64,000 bases of DNA. Source: Chromobacterium sinusclupearum (GTDB lineage Bacteria; Pseudomonadota; Gammaproteobacteria; Burkholderiales; Chromobacteriaceae). Shown in pieces: positions 26,598-35,272 of this stretch. Positions within the stretch are counted from its first letter, which is position 1. The number at the start of each line of letters is the position of its first letter. Where the stretch lies: positions 1-64,000 of the forward strand of contig NZ_PPTF01000107.1 in NCBI RefSeq assembly GCF_002902845.1, in the 5' to 3' direction. The notes beneath the pieces are model-generated. The model was not told the origin of the DNA. It saw nothing but the letters and a program-made list of their open reading frames with translations, and made no database searches. The translations under genes were made by a program, and so were the position numbers.

Positions 26598-26858
26598 TCA
26601 GTCGGCCAGCAGCTTGTTCACCACGTCAATATACTCTTGCATCGCGGCATCGGCAGACTTGCCCTTCAGCTTTTCCCAGGCGTCGAACTTGGCGCGGTTG
26701 ATGAAGTCCATCATGCCCGGGCGCTCGCCGCTGGCGTCGCCGTCGGTGGCTTGCTTGTACAGCGCGTACAGTTGCAGCAGGGTCTGGTTGTCCGGACGCT
26801 CGGACAGGGTTTTCACATCGGCCTGGGCCTGGGTAAACAGGGTCTGCAGATCAGACAT
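26598..26858 (-). CDS. Acyl-CoA-binding protein
   Basis: The 86-residue four-helix protein matches the ACBP family over its full length. LLQLYALYKQATDGDASGERPGMMDFINRAKFDAWEKLKGKSADAAMQEYI contains the acyl-CoA-binding Tyr, Lys and Trp positions. It binds medium and long acyl-CoA esters in the cytosol. It stands alone between the pilin terminator and the TonB-like gene; a GC-rich inverted repeat (about 26881-26899) lies just upstream. Confidence 0.92.
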   Translation of the reverse strand: MSDLQTLFTQAQADVKTLSERPDNQTLLQLYALYKQATDGDASGERPGMMDFINRAKFDAWEKLKGKSADAAMQEYIDVVNKLLAD

Positions 26859-26957
26859 GGCGTTTCCTTTGTCGATGAATCCGGGGCGGTTGTCCGCCCC
26901 TGTGGTGTTAGCCCCCCGGCATGCGCCGGGACGGTGGACAATTTAGCATGAAGCGTT

Positions 26958-27581
26958 TCAGCGCGACAGTGCCGGCGCAGGCATGGCGTCAGCTTGCGGC
27001 TCTATGCGTATCCGTTTGTAGCTTTTGACCGGACGGCCATCCTTGATGCCCGGCTGATACCAGGCGGCATGGAAAGCCGGGGCGATGGCGTCGGCCAAGG
27101 GCTTGGGCGCCTCGCCCTCGAAACGCACCGCGTCCACCTGTCCGGTCTCGCTGATGAAGACCAGCAGCGTCAACGGCTGCTGCGGGCCACTCCAGGCCAC
27201 ATCGGGCAAGGTGATGGCGCTGCGCTCTTCCGCCAGCCGCTCCAGCTCGCGCGCCGGATAATAGATGTCCGCGCCCAAACGCAAACGGTCCCCTTCCGCG
27301 GACAGTTTTTGCTGTGTCGCGCCTGCCGGCGCGGAAGCGGAGGACTGCGGCGGCGCCAATACAGGGGCGGGAATGGAGACGCGCTCGCGCAATGCCGCGG
27401 CATTCTCCAACGCAGGCGCGGCCGCGGCGCGAACCCGAACGGTCAGCGCATCCGTCGCGCCGCCATTCGGCTGTCCCGGCCGCAGCGGCAGCCACAGCAA
27501 TGCGGCATGCGCCAGCATGGACAGCCACAGCGCCAGCAGCAGCTTTTCCGCCATGTTCCAGGACCGCAGCCTGATTCTCAC
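26958..27581 (-). CDS. TonB-like energy transducer or periplasmic protein
   Basis: The 207-residue protein has one N-terminal hydrophobic helix (about 13-33), an Ala/Pro-rich linker (about 50-95) and a TonB C-terminal-like domain (about 125-195) ending FHAAWYQPGIKDGRPVKSYKRIRIEP, where the YxPgxxdG(R/K)PV...(R)I pattern is typical of TonB. No exbB/exbD or receptor gene is nearby. It lies 43 bases downstream of dsbC on the same strand, so it may be the last gene of the pepP-ubi-dsbC run. A true TonB role is uncertain. Confidence 0.65.
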   Translation of the reverse strand: MRIRLRSWNMAEKLLLALWLSMLAHAALLWLPLRPGQPNGGATDALTVRVRAAAAPALENAAALRERVSIPAPVLAPPQSSASAPAGATQQKLSAEGDRLRLGADIYYPARELERLAEERSAITLPDVAWSGPQQPLTLLVFISETGQVDAVRFEGEAPKPLADAIAPAFHAAWYQPGIKDGRPVKSYKRIRIEPQADAMPAPALSR

Positions 27582-27624
27582 AACCGTCGCTCCGCCCCTG
27601 AAAACACAGCCGATCAGAACAGAT

Positions 27625-28359
27625 TTACTTGGCGCTCAGCAGCTGCTCGATATCGCTGCCGTCGATCGCGCCCGGCACCAGGCGGCCGTTCGGGAAGATC
27701 AGCGCAGGCGTGCCGGTGACGCCCAGCTTCTCGCCCAAGGCCTGGATCTTGTCCAGCGCCGAGGTATCGCAGTTGTCCGGGCCGGTCAGCGGCTTGCCGT
27801 CGCGCATGAAGGCGGTCCAGGTGCCTACCTTATCGGTCGAGCACCAGATCTGCTTGGACTTGCGCATCGCGTCCGGATGCAATTGGGTCAGCGGGTACAG
27901 GAAGGTGTAGATGGTGACGTTGTCGATATCCTTCAGGCTCTCGCGCTCCAGTTTCTTGCAGAACGGGCAATCCGGATCGGTGAAAACCGCCATCTTGCGC
28001 TCGCCTTTGCCGCGCACGTCCTTGAAGGCGTATTCGAGCGGCAGCGAGTTGAAGTCTACCTTGGACAGCTCGGCCATCTTCTTCTCGGTCAGGCTTTCCT
28101 TGTTCTTGGTGTCGATCAGGTCGCCGACGAACAGATAGCTGGCGTCGCTATTGGTGTACACCACCTGCTTGCCTTCCACCACCAGCTCATAAATGCCCTT
28201 GACCGGGGTGGCGCTGACGCTCTTGACCTGCTTATTGGGAAAATGGCTGAGGAAAGCCTTCTTCACATCGTCCAGATTGCCGCCGGCAGCCTGCGAGCAG
28301 GCCGCCAGGGACATCAGCATGGAGCTGGCCAGCGCCAGCGACTTCAATTTGGTTTTCAT
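27625..28359 (-). CDS. dsbC: Thiol:disulfide interchange protein DsbC
   Basis: DsbC isomerises wrong disulfides in the periplasm and is kept reduced by DsbD. The 244-residue precursor has an N-terminal dimerisation domain (about 30-85) and a thioredoxin-fold domain with the active site DPDCPFCKK, a second Cys pair (WCSTD ... DNCD), and the cis-Pro in GTPALIFPNGR. The signal peptide ends LMSLAAC, which fits a lipobox, so the protein may be lipid-anchored rather than soluble. It starts 24 bases after the ubiquinone hydroxylase gene. Confidence 0.92.
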   Translation of the reverse strand: MKTKLKSLALASSMLMSLAACSQAAGGNLDDVKKAFLSHFPNKQVKSVSATPVKGIYELVVEGKQVVYTNSDASYLFVGDLIDTKNKESLTEKKMAELSKVDFNSLPLEYAFKDVRGKGERKMAVFTDPDCPFCKKLERESLKDIDNVTIYTFLYPLTQLHPDAMRKSKQIWCSTDKVGTWTAFMRDGKPLTGPDNCDTSALDKIQALGEKLGVTGTPALIFPNGRLVPGAIDGSDIEQLLSAK

Positions 28360-28383
28360 CAGCTAAGGTGTCCTTGTGGGAAT

Positions 28384-29532
28384 TCAGTATCCGATCGCCT
28401 GCCGCGCCAGCTGGCGCTTCAGCGGCGCCAAACGATTGGTCAGCGACAGGCCGGTATTGCGCAACCAGGGCAGGCCCGGCAGCCTGGTCTGGAACAGACG
28501 GTACAGGCTATCGCAGCCAAGTTGCATCGCCGCTACGGCCTCGCGCCGCTGTCGTTGGTGCCGACGCAGCAGCATCCAATCGCCGCAGTCCGGCGCGCGC
28601 TGCAAGAGCGCGGCCAGTTGGGCGGCATCCTGGAAACCCAGGTTGACGCCCTGCCCCGCCAGCGGATGCACGGTATGGGCGGCGTCGCCCACCAGCGCCA
28701 CCCGCTCGGCCACCACGCCCTCCGGCCGGATCAACCGCAATGGGAAGGCCGCCGCCGGCGTCAATGTCTCGAAGGCGCCCAGCAGCCCGCCGCCGGCGTC
28801 CGCCACGCGCAGCGCCAGTTCGGCAGGCGACAACTGCAGCAGCGATGGCGAATCAGAAGTGGACCACACCATGGAGATTCGGTTCCCCGCCATCGGCAAC
28901 CAGGCCAGGATGTCATCGCCGAGGAACCATTGCCGCGCCACGCCGCCATGCGGCTTCTCGCAGGCGAAGTTGGCGACGACGCCACTCTGGCCATAAGGCT
29001 TGACGTCGGCCGAGAGTCCCAGCTGGCCGCGCACCCAGGAGTTGGCGCCATCGGCGCCGACCAGCAGCTCGGCGCGCAGTTCGCGGCCATCTTCCAACGT
29101 CAGGCGCGCCTCGGCCGGCGTGGTGGCGAGCCCCTGCGCCGAGCCAGTCAACAGTTCCACGTCGCTGTCCTGCAGACTACGCCACAGCGCCGCCAGCAGC
29201 CAGCGGTTTTCCACGATCCAGGCCAGCGCGTCGGCATCGGCGTCGGCAGCGGAGAACTCGATGCGCCCGCCGGCGTCGCCGCGCACATCCATCGCCGCGA
29301 TCGTGCCGACCCGCTCCATGCCGGGCCAGGCGCCCAGGCCTTCCAAAAAACGCCGGTTGGCCGGACTCACCGCGTAGACGCGGGCGTCCCAGCCCTGCTC
29401 CAACGCCTCAAAATCCGGATGCCGCCGCTCCAGCAGCGCCACTCGCTTGCCCTCGCGCGCCAGCGCCAATGCCAGACTGGCGCCGACCAGGCCGCCGCCG
29501 ACGACGATGACTTGATATTTGTCGTAACGCAT
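28384..29532 (-). CDS. FAD-dependent ubiquinone-biosynthesis hydroxylase (UbiI/VisC-like)
   Basis: The 382-residue flavoprotein has the N-terminal dinucleotide motif VVGGGLVGASLALALAREG, the central DG motif GADGANSWVRGQLG, and the C-terminal FAD motif VALVGDAAHTVHPLAGQGVNLGFQDA, the signature of UbiH/UbiI/UbiF enzymes. It hydroxylates the aromatic ring of a ubiquinone precursor at the inner membrane. Which carbon cannot be told from sequence alone. The order pepP-ubiH-this gene matches the pepP-ubiH-visC(ubiI) order known from E. coli. Confidence 0.88.
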   Translation of the reverse strand: MRYDKYQVIVVGGGLVGASLALALAREGKRVALLERRHPDFEALEQGWDARVYAVSPANRRFLEGLGAWPGMERVGTIAAMDVRGDAGGRIEFSAADADADALAWIVENRWLLAALWRSLQDSDVELLTGSAQGLATTPAEARLTLEDGRELRAELLVGADGANSWVRGQLGLSADVKPYGQSGVVANFACEKPHGGVARQWFLGDDILAWLPMAGNRISMVWSTSDSPSLLQLSPAELALRVADAGGGLLGAFETLTPAAAFPLRLIRPEGVVAERVALVGDAAHTVHPLAGQGVNLGFQDAAQLAALLQRAPDCGDWMLLRRHQRQRREAVAAMQLGCDSLYRLFQTRLPGLPWLRNTGLSLTNRLAPLKRQLARQAIGY

Positions 29533-29535
29533 GGC

Positions 29536-30705
29536 TTATCCTTGCACGCCGAACACCAGATGGCCGGCGAATTTGCGCCTGAGCGCAGGCAGCGCGTCCA
29601 GAGTGGTCATGCCGATGCCGCGCAGCGCGTTCTGCAATGGATGGTGGCCGTCGAACAGCTTGATCAGGCCGTGGGTGAAACCAACCACCGCATGGCTGTC
29701 CAGCCTGCGCGCGGCGGCATATCGCTTCAGCGCGCGCGCGTCGCCGGGATCGCCCGCCCCCTCCAACGCCTGGCACAAGCCAACGGCGTCGCGCAGGCCC
29801 AGGTTCAGGCCCTGCGCCGCCACCGGGTGCATGGTTTGCGCCGCATTGCCGATCAAGGCCACGCGGCCGCTTACCACCTGGTTGGCCTGGCGCAACGCCA
29901 GCGGGAAGCTGGCGCGCGGGCCGATGGACAGGATGCGGCCCTGGCGCTCGCCAAAAGCCTGCTGCAGCGACTCGCGCAGCGCGCTCTCGTCGGCGGCCAC
30001 CAAGCGCTCGGCGTCGTCTTGGCTGCGCGTCCACACCAGCATGTAGCGCTCGCCATGCGGCAGCAAGGCGAATGGGCCGTCGTGGGCGAAGCGTTCGTAG
30101 GCCACGCCCATGGGCGGCCGCTCGGTTTCCACCTCGGCCAGCACCGCGCACTGATGATAATCATGGGTCCGACGATGGATGCCCGGCAGCGCTTCCGCCA
30201 GCGCGCCGCCTTCAGCCAGCGCCACCAGCCGGGCGGTCAGCAGGCGTTTGCCCTGCGGCGTCTCCACCTCGACGCAGGCATACTGGCTCAGGCTCTTCAC
30301 CGACGTCACCCGCGTCTGCCACAGCACCTGCACGCCTGCGCGCGCCAGGGCGCGGGACAGGCCAGCCACCAGCGCCGGGTAATCCACCACCGCGCCCAGG
30401 TGCGGCAAGCCGAGGTCGGACTTGTCCAGCCGGGTACGGCCGCAACTGCCCTGCTGCGACACATGAACGGTGTCGATGACGGTGGACGGCATGTCATCCG
30501 GCCAGGCGCCGGCGTCGGCCAGCAGCTCGCGGCTGTGCCAGGACAGGGCCAGCGCGCGGGCGTCGCGCACCTCGGCCTCCCGGGCACGCGCTTCGATCAG
30601 CAGCACGCGCCGCCCCTGCCGGGCCAGCCGCAGCGCCGCCAGCGCGCCCACCGGGCCTCCGCCGACAACCAGAACGTCGGCGTGTTCGCTGTTCATCGCA
30701 TTCAT
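29536..30705 (-). CDS. ubiH: 2-octaprenyl-6-methoxyphenol hydroxylase, UbiH
   Basis: The 389-residue flavin hydroxylase has VVGGGPVGALAALRLARQGRRV near the N-terminus and VALIGNAAQTMHPVAAQGLNLGLRDAVGL near residue 280. The GNAAQTMHPVAAQGLNLGLRD form is the one usually seen in UbiH, as opposed to GDAAHTVHPLAGQG in UbiI and UbiF. It is packed one base after pepP and three bases before the second hydroxylase. A second Met (four residues in) is an alternative start. Confidence 0.87.
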   Translation of the reverse strand: MNAMNSEHADVLVVGGGPVGALAALRLARQGRRVLLIEARAREAEVRDARALALSWHSRELLADAGAWPDDMPSTVIDTVHVSQQGSCGRTRLDKSDLGLPHLGAVVDYPALVAGLSRALARAGVQVLWQTRVTSVKSLSQYACVEVETPQGKRLLTARLVALAEGGALAEALPGIHRRTHDYHQCAVLAEVETERPPMGVAYERFAHDGPFALLPHGERYMLVWTRSQDDAERLVAADESALRESLQQAFGERQGRILSIGPRASFPLALRQANQVVSGRVALIGNAAQTMHPVAAQGLNLGLRDAVGLCQALEGAGDPGDARALKRYAAARRLDSHAVVGFTHGLIKLFDGHHPLQNALRGIGMTTLDALPALRRKFAGHLVFGVQG

Positions 30706-30706
30706 A

Positions 30707-32002
30707 TCATTCTCCGCGCATCAGCGCCTCGATCTCGGCTATCGTCTTGGGCGCCGCCGCGGTATACACCTCATTGCCGTCCGCGGTGACCAGCACATCG
30801 TCCTCGATGCGCACGCCGATATTGTGGAAAGCCGCCGGCACATCGTCGGCCGGCCGGATATACAGGCCCGGTTCGATGGTGGTGCACATGCCCGGCTGAT
30901 AGCTGCGCCATTGGCCATGCAGCTTGCGCTGGCCGACATCGTGCACGTCCAGGCCTATCATGTGGCCGACGCCATGCATGTAGAAACGGCGGTATGCGCC
31001 GGATTCGATCACGCCATCCAGCGTGCCGCTCAACAAACCCAGGTCCAACATGCCTTGCGCCAGCACGCGCAGCGCGGCGTCGCCCGGCGCATGCCAGGCC
31101 GCGCCCGGCTTCACCGCGTCGATGCCGGCCAGTTCGGCCGCCAGCACCACCTCGTACACATCGCGCTGCGGCCCGCTGAAGCGGCCATTGGCCGGAAAGG
31201 TGCGGGTGATGTCGCCGGCGTAGCCCTGCAGTTCGCAACCGGCGTCGATCAGCACCAGATCGCCGTCGCGTATCCAGGCATCGTTGGCCACGTAGTGCAG
31301 GGTGCAGGCATTGGCGCCCGCCGCCACGATGGACTCATAAGCCTGATAGCGCGCGCCGCGGCCCACAAAGGCATGCAGCAGCTCGGCTTCCAGTTGGTAT
31401 TCATGCATGCCTGGACGGGCGGCGCGCATCGCCTGGATGTGGCCGGCGGCGGAAATCTCGCCGGCACGGCGCAGCAAAGCGATCTCGTCCTCGTCTTTGA
31501 CCATGCGCATCTCGTCCAGCAGCACGCGCAGGTCGCCATAATGCGACGGCGGGCGCGCGCCGGAACGCGCCTGCGCGCGCACCGCTTCCAGCCAGGTATT
31601 GACGCGGCGGTCGAATGCCTCGTCATGGCCCAGCGGCCACCACAGCTGGCTGCGGTCGGTCAGCAGTTCCGGAATCCGCGCCGCCATCTCCGACAGGGCA
31701 TAGACCTCGTCGAAGCCGAAAACCTCGCGCGCGCCATCAGGCCCGTGGCGAAAACCCTCCCAGATCTCCATCTCGGGATTCCGTTCGCGGCAAAACAGGA
31801 TGGACTTGCCGCTGCGTCCGTCCAGCAGCAACACCGCTTCCGGCTCGGCAAAGCCGGTCAAATACAGAAAATGGCTGTCGGCGCGGTAGGGATAGTGGCA
31901 GTCGGCGTTGCGCACGGCTTCCGGCGCAGTGGGCAACAGAACGACGCCATCGCCGATCTGCGTCAGTAAACGGCGGCGGCGGGCGGCATGCGGCTGGGAC
32001 AT
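30707..32002 (-). CDS. pepP: Xaa-Pro aminopeptidase PepP
   Basis: This cytosolic dinuclear-Mn peptidase removes the N-terminal residue before proline. The 431-residue protein has the AMP_N domain (about 1-135: YPYRADSHFLYLTGFAEPEAVLLL) and the pita-bread catalytic domain. The metal ligands are seen in LVLIDAGCELQGYAGDITRTFP, the His of MHGVGHMIGLDVHD, GMCTTIEPGLYI and GVRIEDDVLVT. The length is normal. It heads the pepP-ubiH-ubiI-like run. Confidence 0.93.
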   Translation of the reverse strand: MSQPHAARRRRLLTQIGDGVVLLPTAPEAVRNADCHYPYRADSHFLYLTGFAEPEAVLLLDGRSGKSILFCRERNPEMEIWEGFRHGPDGAREVFGFDEVYALSEMAARIPELLTDRSQLWWPLGHDEAFDRRVNTWLEAVRAQARSGARPPSHYGDLRVLLDEMRMVKDEDEIALLRRAGEISAAGHIQAMRAARPGMHEYQLEAELLHAFVGRGARYQAYESIVAAGANACTLHYVANDAWIRDGDLVLIDAGCELQGYAGDITRTFPANGRFSGPQRDVYEVVLAAELAGIDAVKPGAAWHAPGDAALRVLAQGMLDLGLLSGTLDGVIESGAYRRFYMHGVGHMIGLDVHDVGQRKLHGQWRSYQPGMCTTIEPGLYIRPADDVPAAFHNIGVRIEDDVLVTADGNEVYTAAAPKTIAEIEALMRGE

Positions 32003-32110
32003 AGGGTGGCGGATTCCTGCGGCGGTGGTCGAAACGAATCAAGCCGCCAGTTTACACCTGCGGCGGCCTCGCCCCAAGCCTGCCGGGGCGGCGCGCAGCA
32101 CATCGGCATG

Positions 32111-32133
32111 AAAAAACCCGGCATGGCCGGGTT
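32111..32133 (-). terminator. Terminator after yebC
   Basis: An 8-bp stem (aacccggc / gccgggtt) with loop atg is followed on the minus strand by six T. It lies about 22 bases after the yebC stop and separates it from pepP. Confidence 0.85.
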
Positions 32134-32154
32134 GTTTGCCTTGATGGCGCGGGC

Positions 32155-32880
32155 TTATTCGCCGATGACGGCGGAGGTATACACCTCCTGCACATCGTCC
32201 AGGTCTTCCAGCGCGTCCAGCAGCTTCTGCATGCGGACGGCGTCATCGCCAGTCAGTTCGGTCTCGTTCTCGGCCCGCATCGTCACTTCGCCCATCTCGG
32301 ACTTGAAGCCCTTGGCTTCCAGCGCGTCCTTGATGTCGGTGAATTCGTAAGGGCCGGTGATCACTTCGATCGAACCGTCGTCATTGGTGACCACGTCCTC
32401 GGCGCCGGCTTCCAGCGCCGCTTCCATCAGCGCATCCTCATCCACGCCCGGGGCGAACACCAGATAGCCGCAGTGCTTGAACTGGAAGGCCACGCAGCCG
32501 TCGGTGCCCATATTGCCGCCGTACTTGGAGAAAGCATGGCGCACATCGGCCACGGTGCGGGTCTTGTTGTCGGTCAGACAGTCCACCATCACCGCGGCAC
32601 CGGCAATGCCATAGCCTTCATAACGGCATTCCACATAGTCCACGCCTTCCAGCTGACCCGTGCCGCGCTTGATCGCGTTCTCGATATTGTCCTTGGGCAT
32701 GGACTCGGCCTTGGCCTTGTCCACGGCCAGGCGCAGGCGCGGGTTCATGTTGACGTCGCCCCCGCCCATCTTGGCGGCGACGGTGATTTCCTTGATCAGG
32801 CGGGTGAAGATCTTGCCACGTTTGGCATCCTGGCGACCCTTGCGGTGCTGGATGTTAGCCCATTTACTGTGACCTGCCAT
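32155..32880 (-). CDS. yebC: YebC/TACO1-family protein
   Basis: The 241-residue protein begins MAGHSKWANIQHRKGRQDAKRGKIF, the invariant YebC start, and continues NPRLRLAVDKAKAESMPKDNIENAIKRG. Family members act as transcriptional regulators in some bacteria and as translation factors that relieve ribosome stalling at polyproline in others. The open frame extends upstream, but ATG 32880 with an AGAGG site is the family start. It lies 100 bases beyond fliR on the same strand with its own terminator. Confidence 0.94.
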   Translation of the reverse strand: MAGHSKWANIQHRKGRQDAKRGKIFTRLIKEITVAAKMGGGDVNMNPRLRLAVDKAKAESMPKDNIENAIKRGTGQLEGVDYVECRYEGYGIAGAAVMVDCLTDNKTRTVADVRHAFSKYGGNMGTDGCVAFQFKHCGYLVFAPGVDEDALMEAALEAGAEDVVTNDDGSIEVITGPYEFTDIKDALEAKGFKSEMGEVTMRAENETELTGDDAVRMQKLLDALEDLDDVQEVYTSAVIGE

Positions 32881-32980
32881 ATTTGCCTCTGTCTGTTGGT
32901 TTGGTTCTCGCCGAACCCAATCGTCAATCAAAAATCGCGATATTTTAACAGAAAGCGGCCGCGGACTACGAGATTCCGCG

Positions 32981-33757
32981 CTATTTGGCCTGCAGCATCC
33001 TGAGCATCATTTCAAAGCCGGCCCGATACATCTGCTCGATCACCGGCACCATCATCGGCAGCGTCAGATAGAGCGTGCCGAAACCAATCATGATGGTCAG
33101 CGGGAAACCGAAGGTGAAGATGTTGAACTGCGGCGCGGCGCGGGTCATCACGCCGATGGCCAGATTGGTGATCAGCAGCGCGCCGATCACCGGCATGGTC
33201 AGGCGGATGCCCCACTCCACCATATGCGCGCCCCACAGCGCCAACGCCTTGATGCCCTGAGCCGGCATCCCCATCCCGATAGGCAGCACGCGGAAGCTTT
33301 CCACCAGGGTGTGCAACACCACATGGTGGCCATCGAACGATAAAAACAGGAAAAACGTGAACAAAGACAGCATCTGCGACACCACCGGCACCTGGGCCGC
33401 GTGAACCGGGTCGAAGAACATGGCGAAGCCCAGGCCGGTTTGCGCGCCGATGATGAAACCGGCTATTTCCACCGAGGTGATCACGAGGCGCATCACAAAG
33501 CCCATTGCCAGACCGATCAGCAGTTGCTGCAGCAGGATGGCGATGCCCTCAGCCGACACCAAGGGCACCGCTGGCAAGGGCGGCAGCAAGGGCGCCAGCA
33601 AAACGGTCAGCATCAATGCGAACCCCGCCTTGAAAGTGCGCGGCACGCCGCGATAGGCGAAGATGGGCTCCGTCAGGAACAAACCGACGATGCGCGCGAA
33701 GGGCCAGACAAAGACACTGACCCAGGCGTTGATCTCTACATCGCTCAGCGCCAGCAT
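32981..33757 (-). CDS. fliR: Flagellar export apparatus protein FliR
   Basis: FliR is a membrane component of the flagellar type III export gate, one copy per FliP5Q4R1 complex. The 258-residue protein has about six hydrophobic helices and the family segments RIVGLFLTEPIFAYRGVPRTFKAGFALML and GAQTGLGFAMFFDPVHAAQVPVVSQ. It is the last gene of the fli operon here. The start ATG overlaps the fliQ stop (TGATG). flhB, which often follows, is not present. Confidence 0.95.
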   Translation of the reverse strand: MLALSDVEINAWVSVFVWPFARIVGLFLTEPIFAYRGVPRTFKAGFALMLTVLLAPLLPPLPAVPLVSAEGIAILLQQLLIGLAMGFVMRLVITSVEIAGFIIGAQTGLGFAMFFDPVHAAQVPVVSQMLSLFTFFLFLSFDGHHVVLHTLVESFRVLPIGMGMPAQGIKALALWGAHMVEWGIRLTMPVIGALLITNLAIGVMTRAAPQFNIFTFGFPLTIMIGFGTLYLTLPMMVPVIEQMYRAGFEMMLRMLQAK

Positions 33758-34026
33758 CAGCCAATCACATTCGGTATGCTCTGGAACAGCCGGGTGATGT
33801 ACTCCATCAAGGTGTTCAGCATCCACGGCCCGGCCAGCACCAGCACCAGAAACATCGCCAGCAGCTTGGGAATGAAAGTCAGCGTCATTTCATTGATCTG
33901 GGTGGCGGCCTGCAGAATGCTGATCAGCAGGCCCACTAACAGAGAAGTCAACAAGACCGGCGCCGATACGATGATCAGAATGTACAGCGCATTCTGCATG
34001 ATGCTGATGACCAATTCAGGACTCAT
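33757..34026 (-). CDS. fliQ: Flagellar export apparatus protein FliQ
   Basis: The 89-residue FliQ has two membrane helices and starts MSPELVISIMQNALYILIIVSAPVLLTSLLVGLLISILQAATQINEMTLTFIPK, which is the family consensus. It is an export-gate subunit. Its start overlaps the stop of the acetyltransferase gene by four bases; a longer upstream open frame is not the family start. Confidence 0.95.
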   Translation of the reverse strand: MSPELVISIMQNALYILIIVSAPVLLTSLLVGLLISILQAATQINEMTLTFIPKLLAMFLVLVLAGPWMLNTLMEYITRLFQSIPNVIG

Positions 34027-34523
34027 GACTCTTCCTCCCGCCAGCCGCCCTTGGCCAGCAGCCAATTGTCTATCGCCACGCCTTGCCGGATGATCCGGTT
34101 AGGACGAAGCAGGCGGTAAGCCGCCCGCTCGAACACCGGACGGGACGCATGGCTGGCCCAGACGTAATACGCATTGACGCCCGCCGCCGTAGCCTGGCGC
34201 TCCAGTTCGACGATCATTCGGCCGCCCAAGCCGCGCCGGGCGGCCCACGGCGCGACATACAGCATGTCGAACTCGCCGTCCCGCTTCAGCCAGGCGAAAC
34301 CTGCCATGCGTCCATCCGCCGCCATCTCCTTGCACGACCACGCATCGGCCAGCCGAGCTTGCCAGGCGAGAGCGATTTCCTCATCCCAGCCGCGCGCCGG
34401 CGCCCAGACCGCGCACTGCTCTTCAGTGTAAACCGTTCCGGCCAAGGCGCGGACGCTGGCTTGAAACAAGGCATGACACGACGGCAGATCAGCCGCCGAC
34501 AGCGCTTCCAACGGCATCGTCAT
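34023..34523 (-). CDS. GNAT acetyltransferase inside the flagellar operon
   Basis: The 166-residue protein has the GNAT fold. Motif A is LYVAPWAARRGLGGRMIVELERQATAAGV (residues about 92-120), with the acetyl-CoA pyrophosphate loop RRGLGGRM, followed by ASHASRPVFERAAYRLL as motif B. It overlaps fliP by four bases upstream and fliQ by four bases downstream, so it is translated as part of the fli operon. Such an insertion between fliP and fliQ is not part of the standard gene order. The substrate is unknown; a flagellar protein or a small molecule is possible. Confidence 0.82.
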   Translation of the reverse strand: MTMPLEALSAADLPSCHALFQASVRALAGTVYTEEQCAVWAPARGWDEEIALAWQARLADAWSCKEMAADGRMAGFAWLKRDGEFDMLYVAPWAARRGLGGRMIVELERQATAAGVNAYYVWASHASRPVFERAAYRLLRPNRIIRQGVAIDNWLLAKGGWREEES

Positions 34524-35272
34524 CCCGTGTAAAAGCTCTGCACCAGCGAGCCCATCAGCAGCGTCCAGCCATCCACCAACACAAACAGCATCATCTTGAA
34601 CGGCAGCGAGATGGTCACCGGCGACACCATCATCATCCCCATCGCCATCAGGATGCTGGCGACAACCAGGTCGATGATCATGAAGGGGATGAAAACCATG
34701 AAGCCGATCTGGAACGCGGTTTTCAGTTCGCTGATGGCGAAGGCCGGCACCAGCGTCTTCATCGACACGTCTTCCTTGGTCTGCGGCTTTTCCGATTGAG
34801 AGATCTCGATGAAGAAAGCCAGGTCCTTCTCCCGGGTCTGGCGCAGCATGAAAGCCTTCATCGGTTTGCTGGCTTCATCCAGCGCCTGGTTGAAGCTGAT
34901 TTTGTCGTCGGAAAACGGCACCCAGGCTTTGCTGTAGACCTGATCGAAAGTCGGCCCCATGACAAACAGCGTCAGAAACAGCGCCAAACCGACAATCACC
35001 TGGTTAGGCGGCGCCTGGGTGGTGCCCAGCGCCTGCCGAAGCAGCGACAGCACGATCACGATCCGGGTGAAGGCCGTCATCATCAGCAACATGGCCGGGA
35101 TGAAGGTCAGCGCCGTCATGAACAACAGCATCTGCAGGCTGAGCGAGTAATTCTGCCCGCCGCCCGCCGCCGGCGAACTCGTCATCAGCGGCAGCCCCGC
35201 CGCCGCATCGGCCAGCAACGGCAACAACAAAGCCCCGCCGGACAGCAGGGCGATCACCAACTTTTTCTTCAT
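34520..35272 (-). CDS. fliP: Flagellar export apparatus protein FliP
   Basis: The 250-residue FliP has an N-terminal signal-like helix (residues 1-25), then four membrane helices. LSLQMLLFMTALTFIPAMLLMMTAFTRIVIVLSLLRQALGTTQAPPNQV and the C-terminal FMIIDLVVASILMAMGMMMVSPVTISLPFKMMLFVLVDGW are the family signatures. Five copies form the core of the export gate. It overlaps fliO upstream by four bases. Confidence 0.96.
   Translation of the reverse strand: MKKKLVIALLSGGALLLPLLADAAAGLPLMTSSPAAGGGQNYSLSLQMLLFMTALTFIPAMLLMMTAFTRIVIVLSLLRQALGTTQAPPNQVIVGLALFLTLFVMGPTFDQVYSKAWVPFSDDKISFNQALDEASKPMKAFMLRQTREKDLAFFIEISQSEKPQTKEDVSMKTLVPAFAISELKTAFQIGFMVFIPFMIIDLVVASILMAMGMMMVSPVTISLPFKMMLFVLVDGWTLLMGSLVQSFYTG

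Noticed and set aside
27265..30789. A 1174-codon open frame on the plus strand opposite dsbC and the ubiquinone hydroxylase genes
   Set aside because: It mirrors GC-rich coding genes on the minus strand, has a His/Arg/Gln-rich composition without domains, and has no ribosome-binding site. The minus-strand proteins are clear family members.
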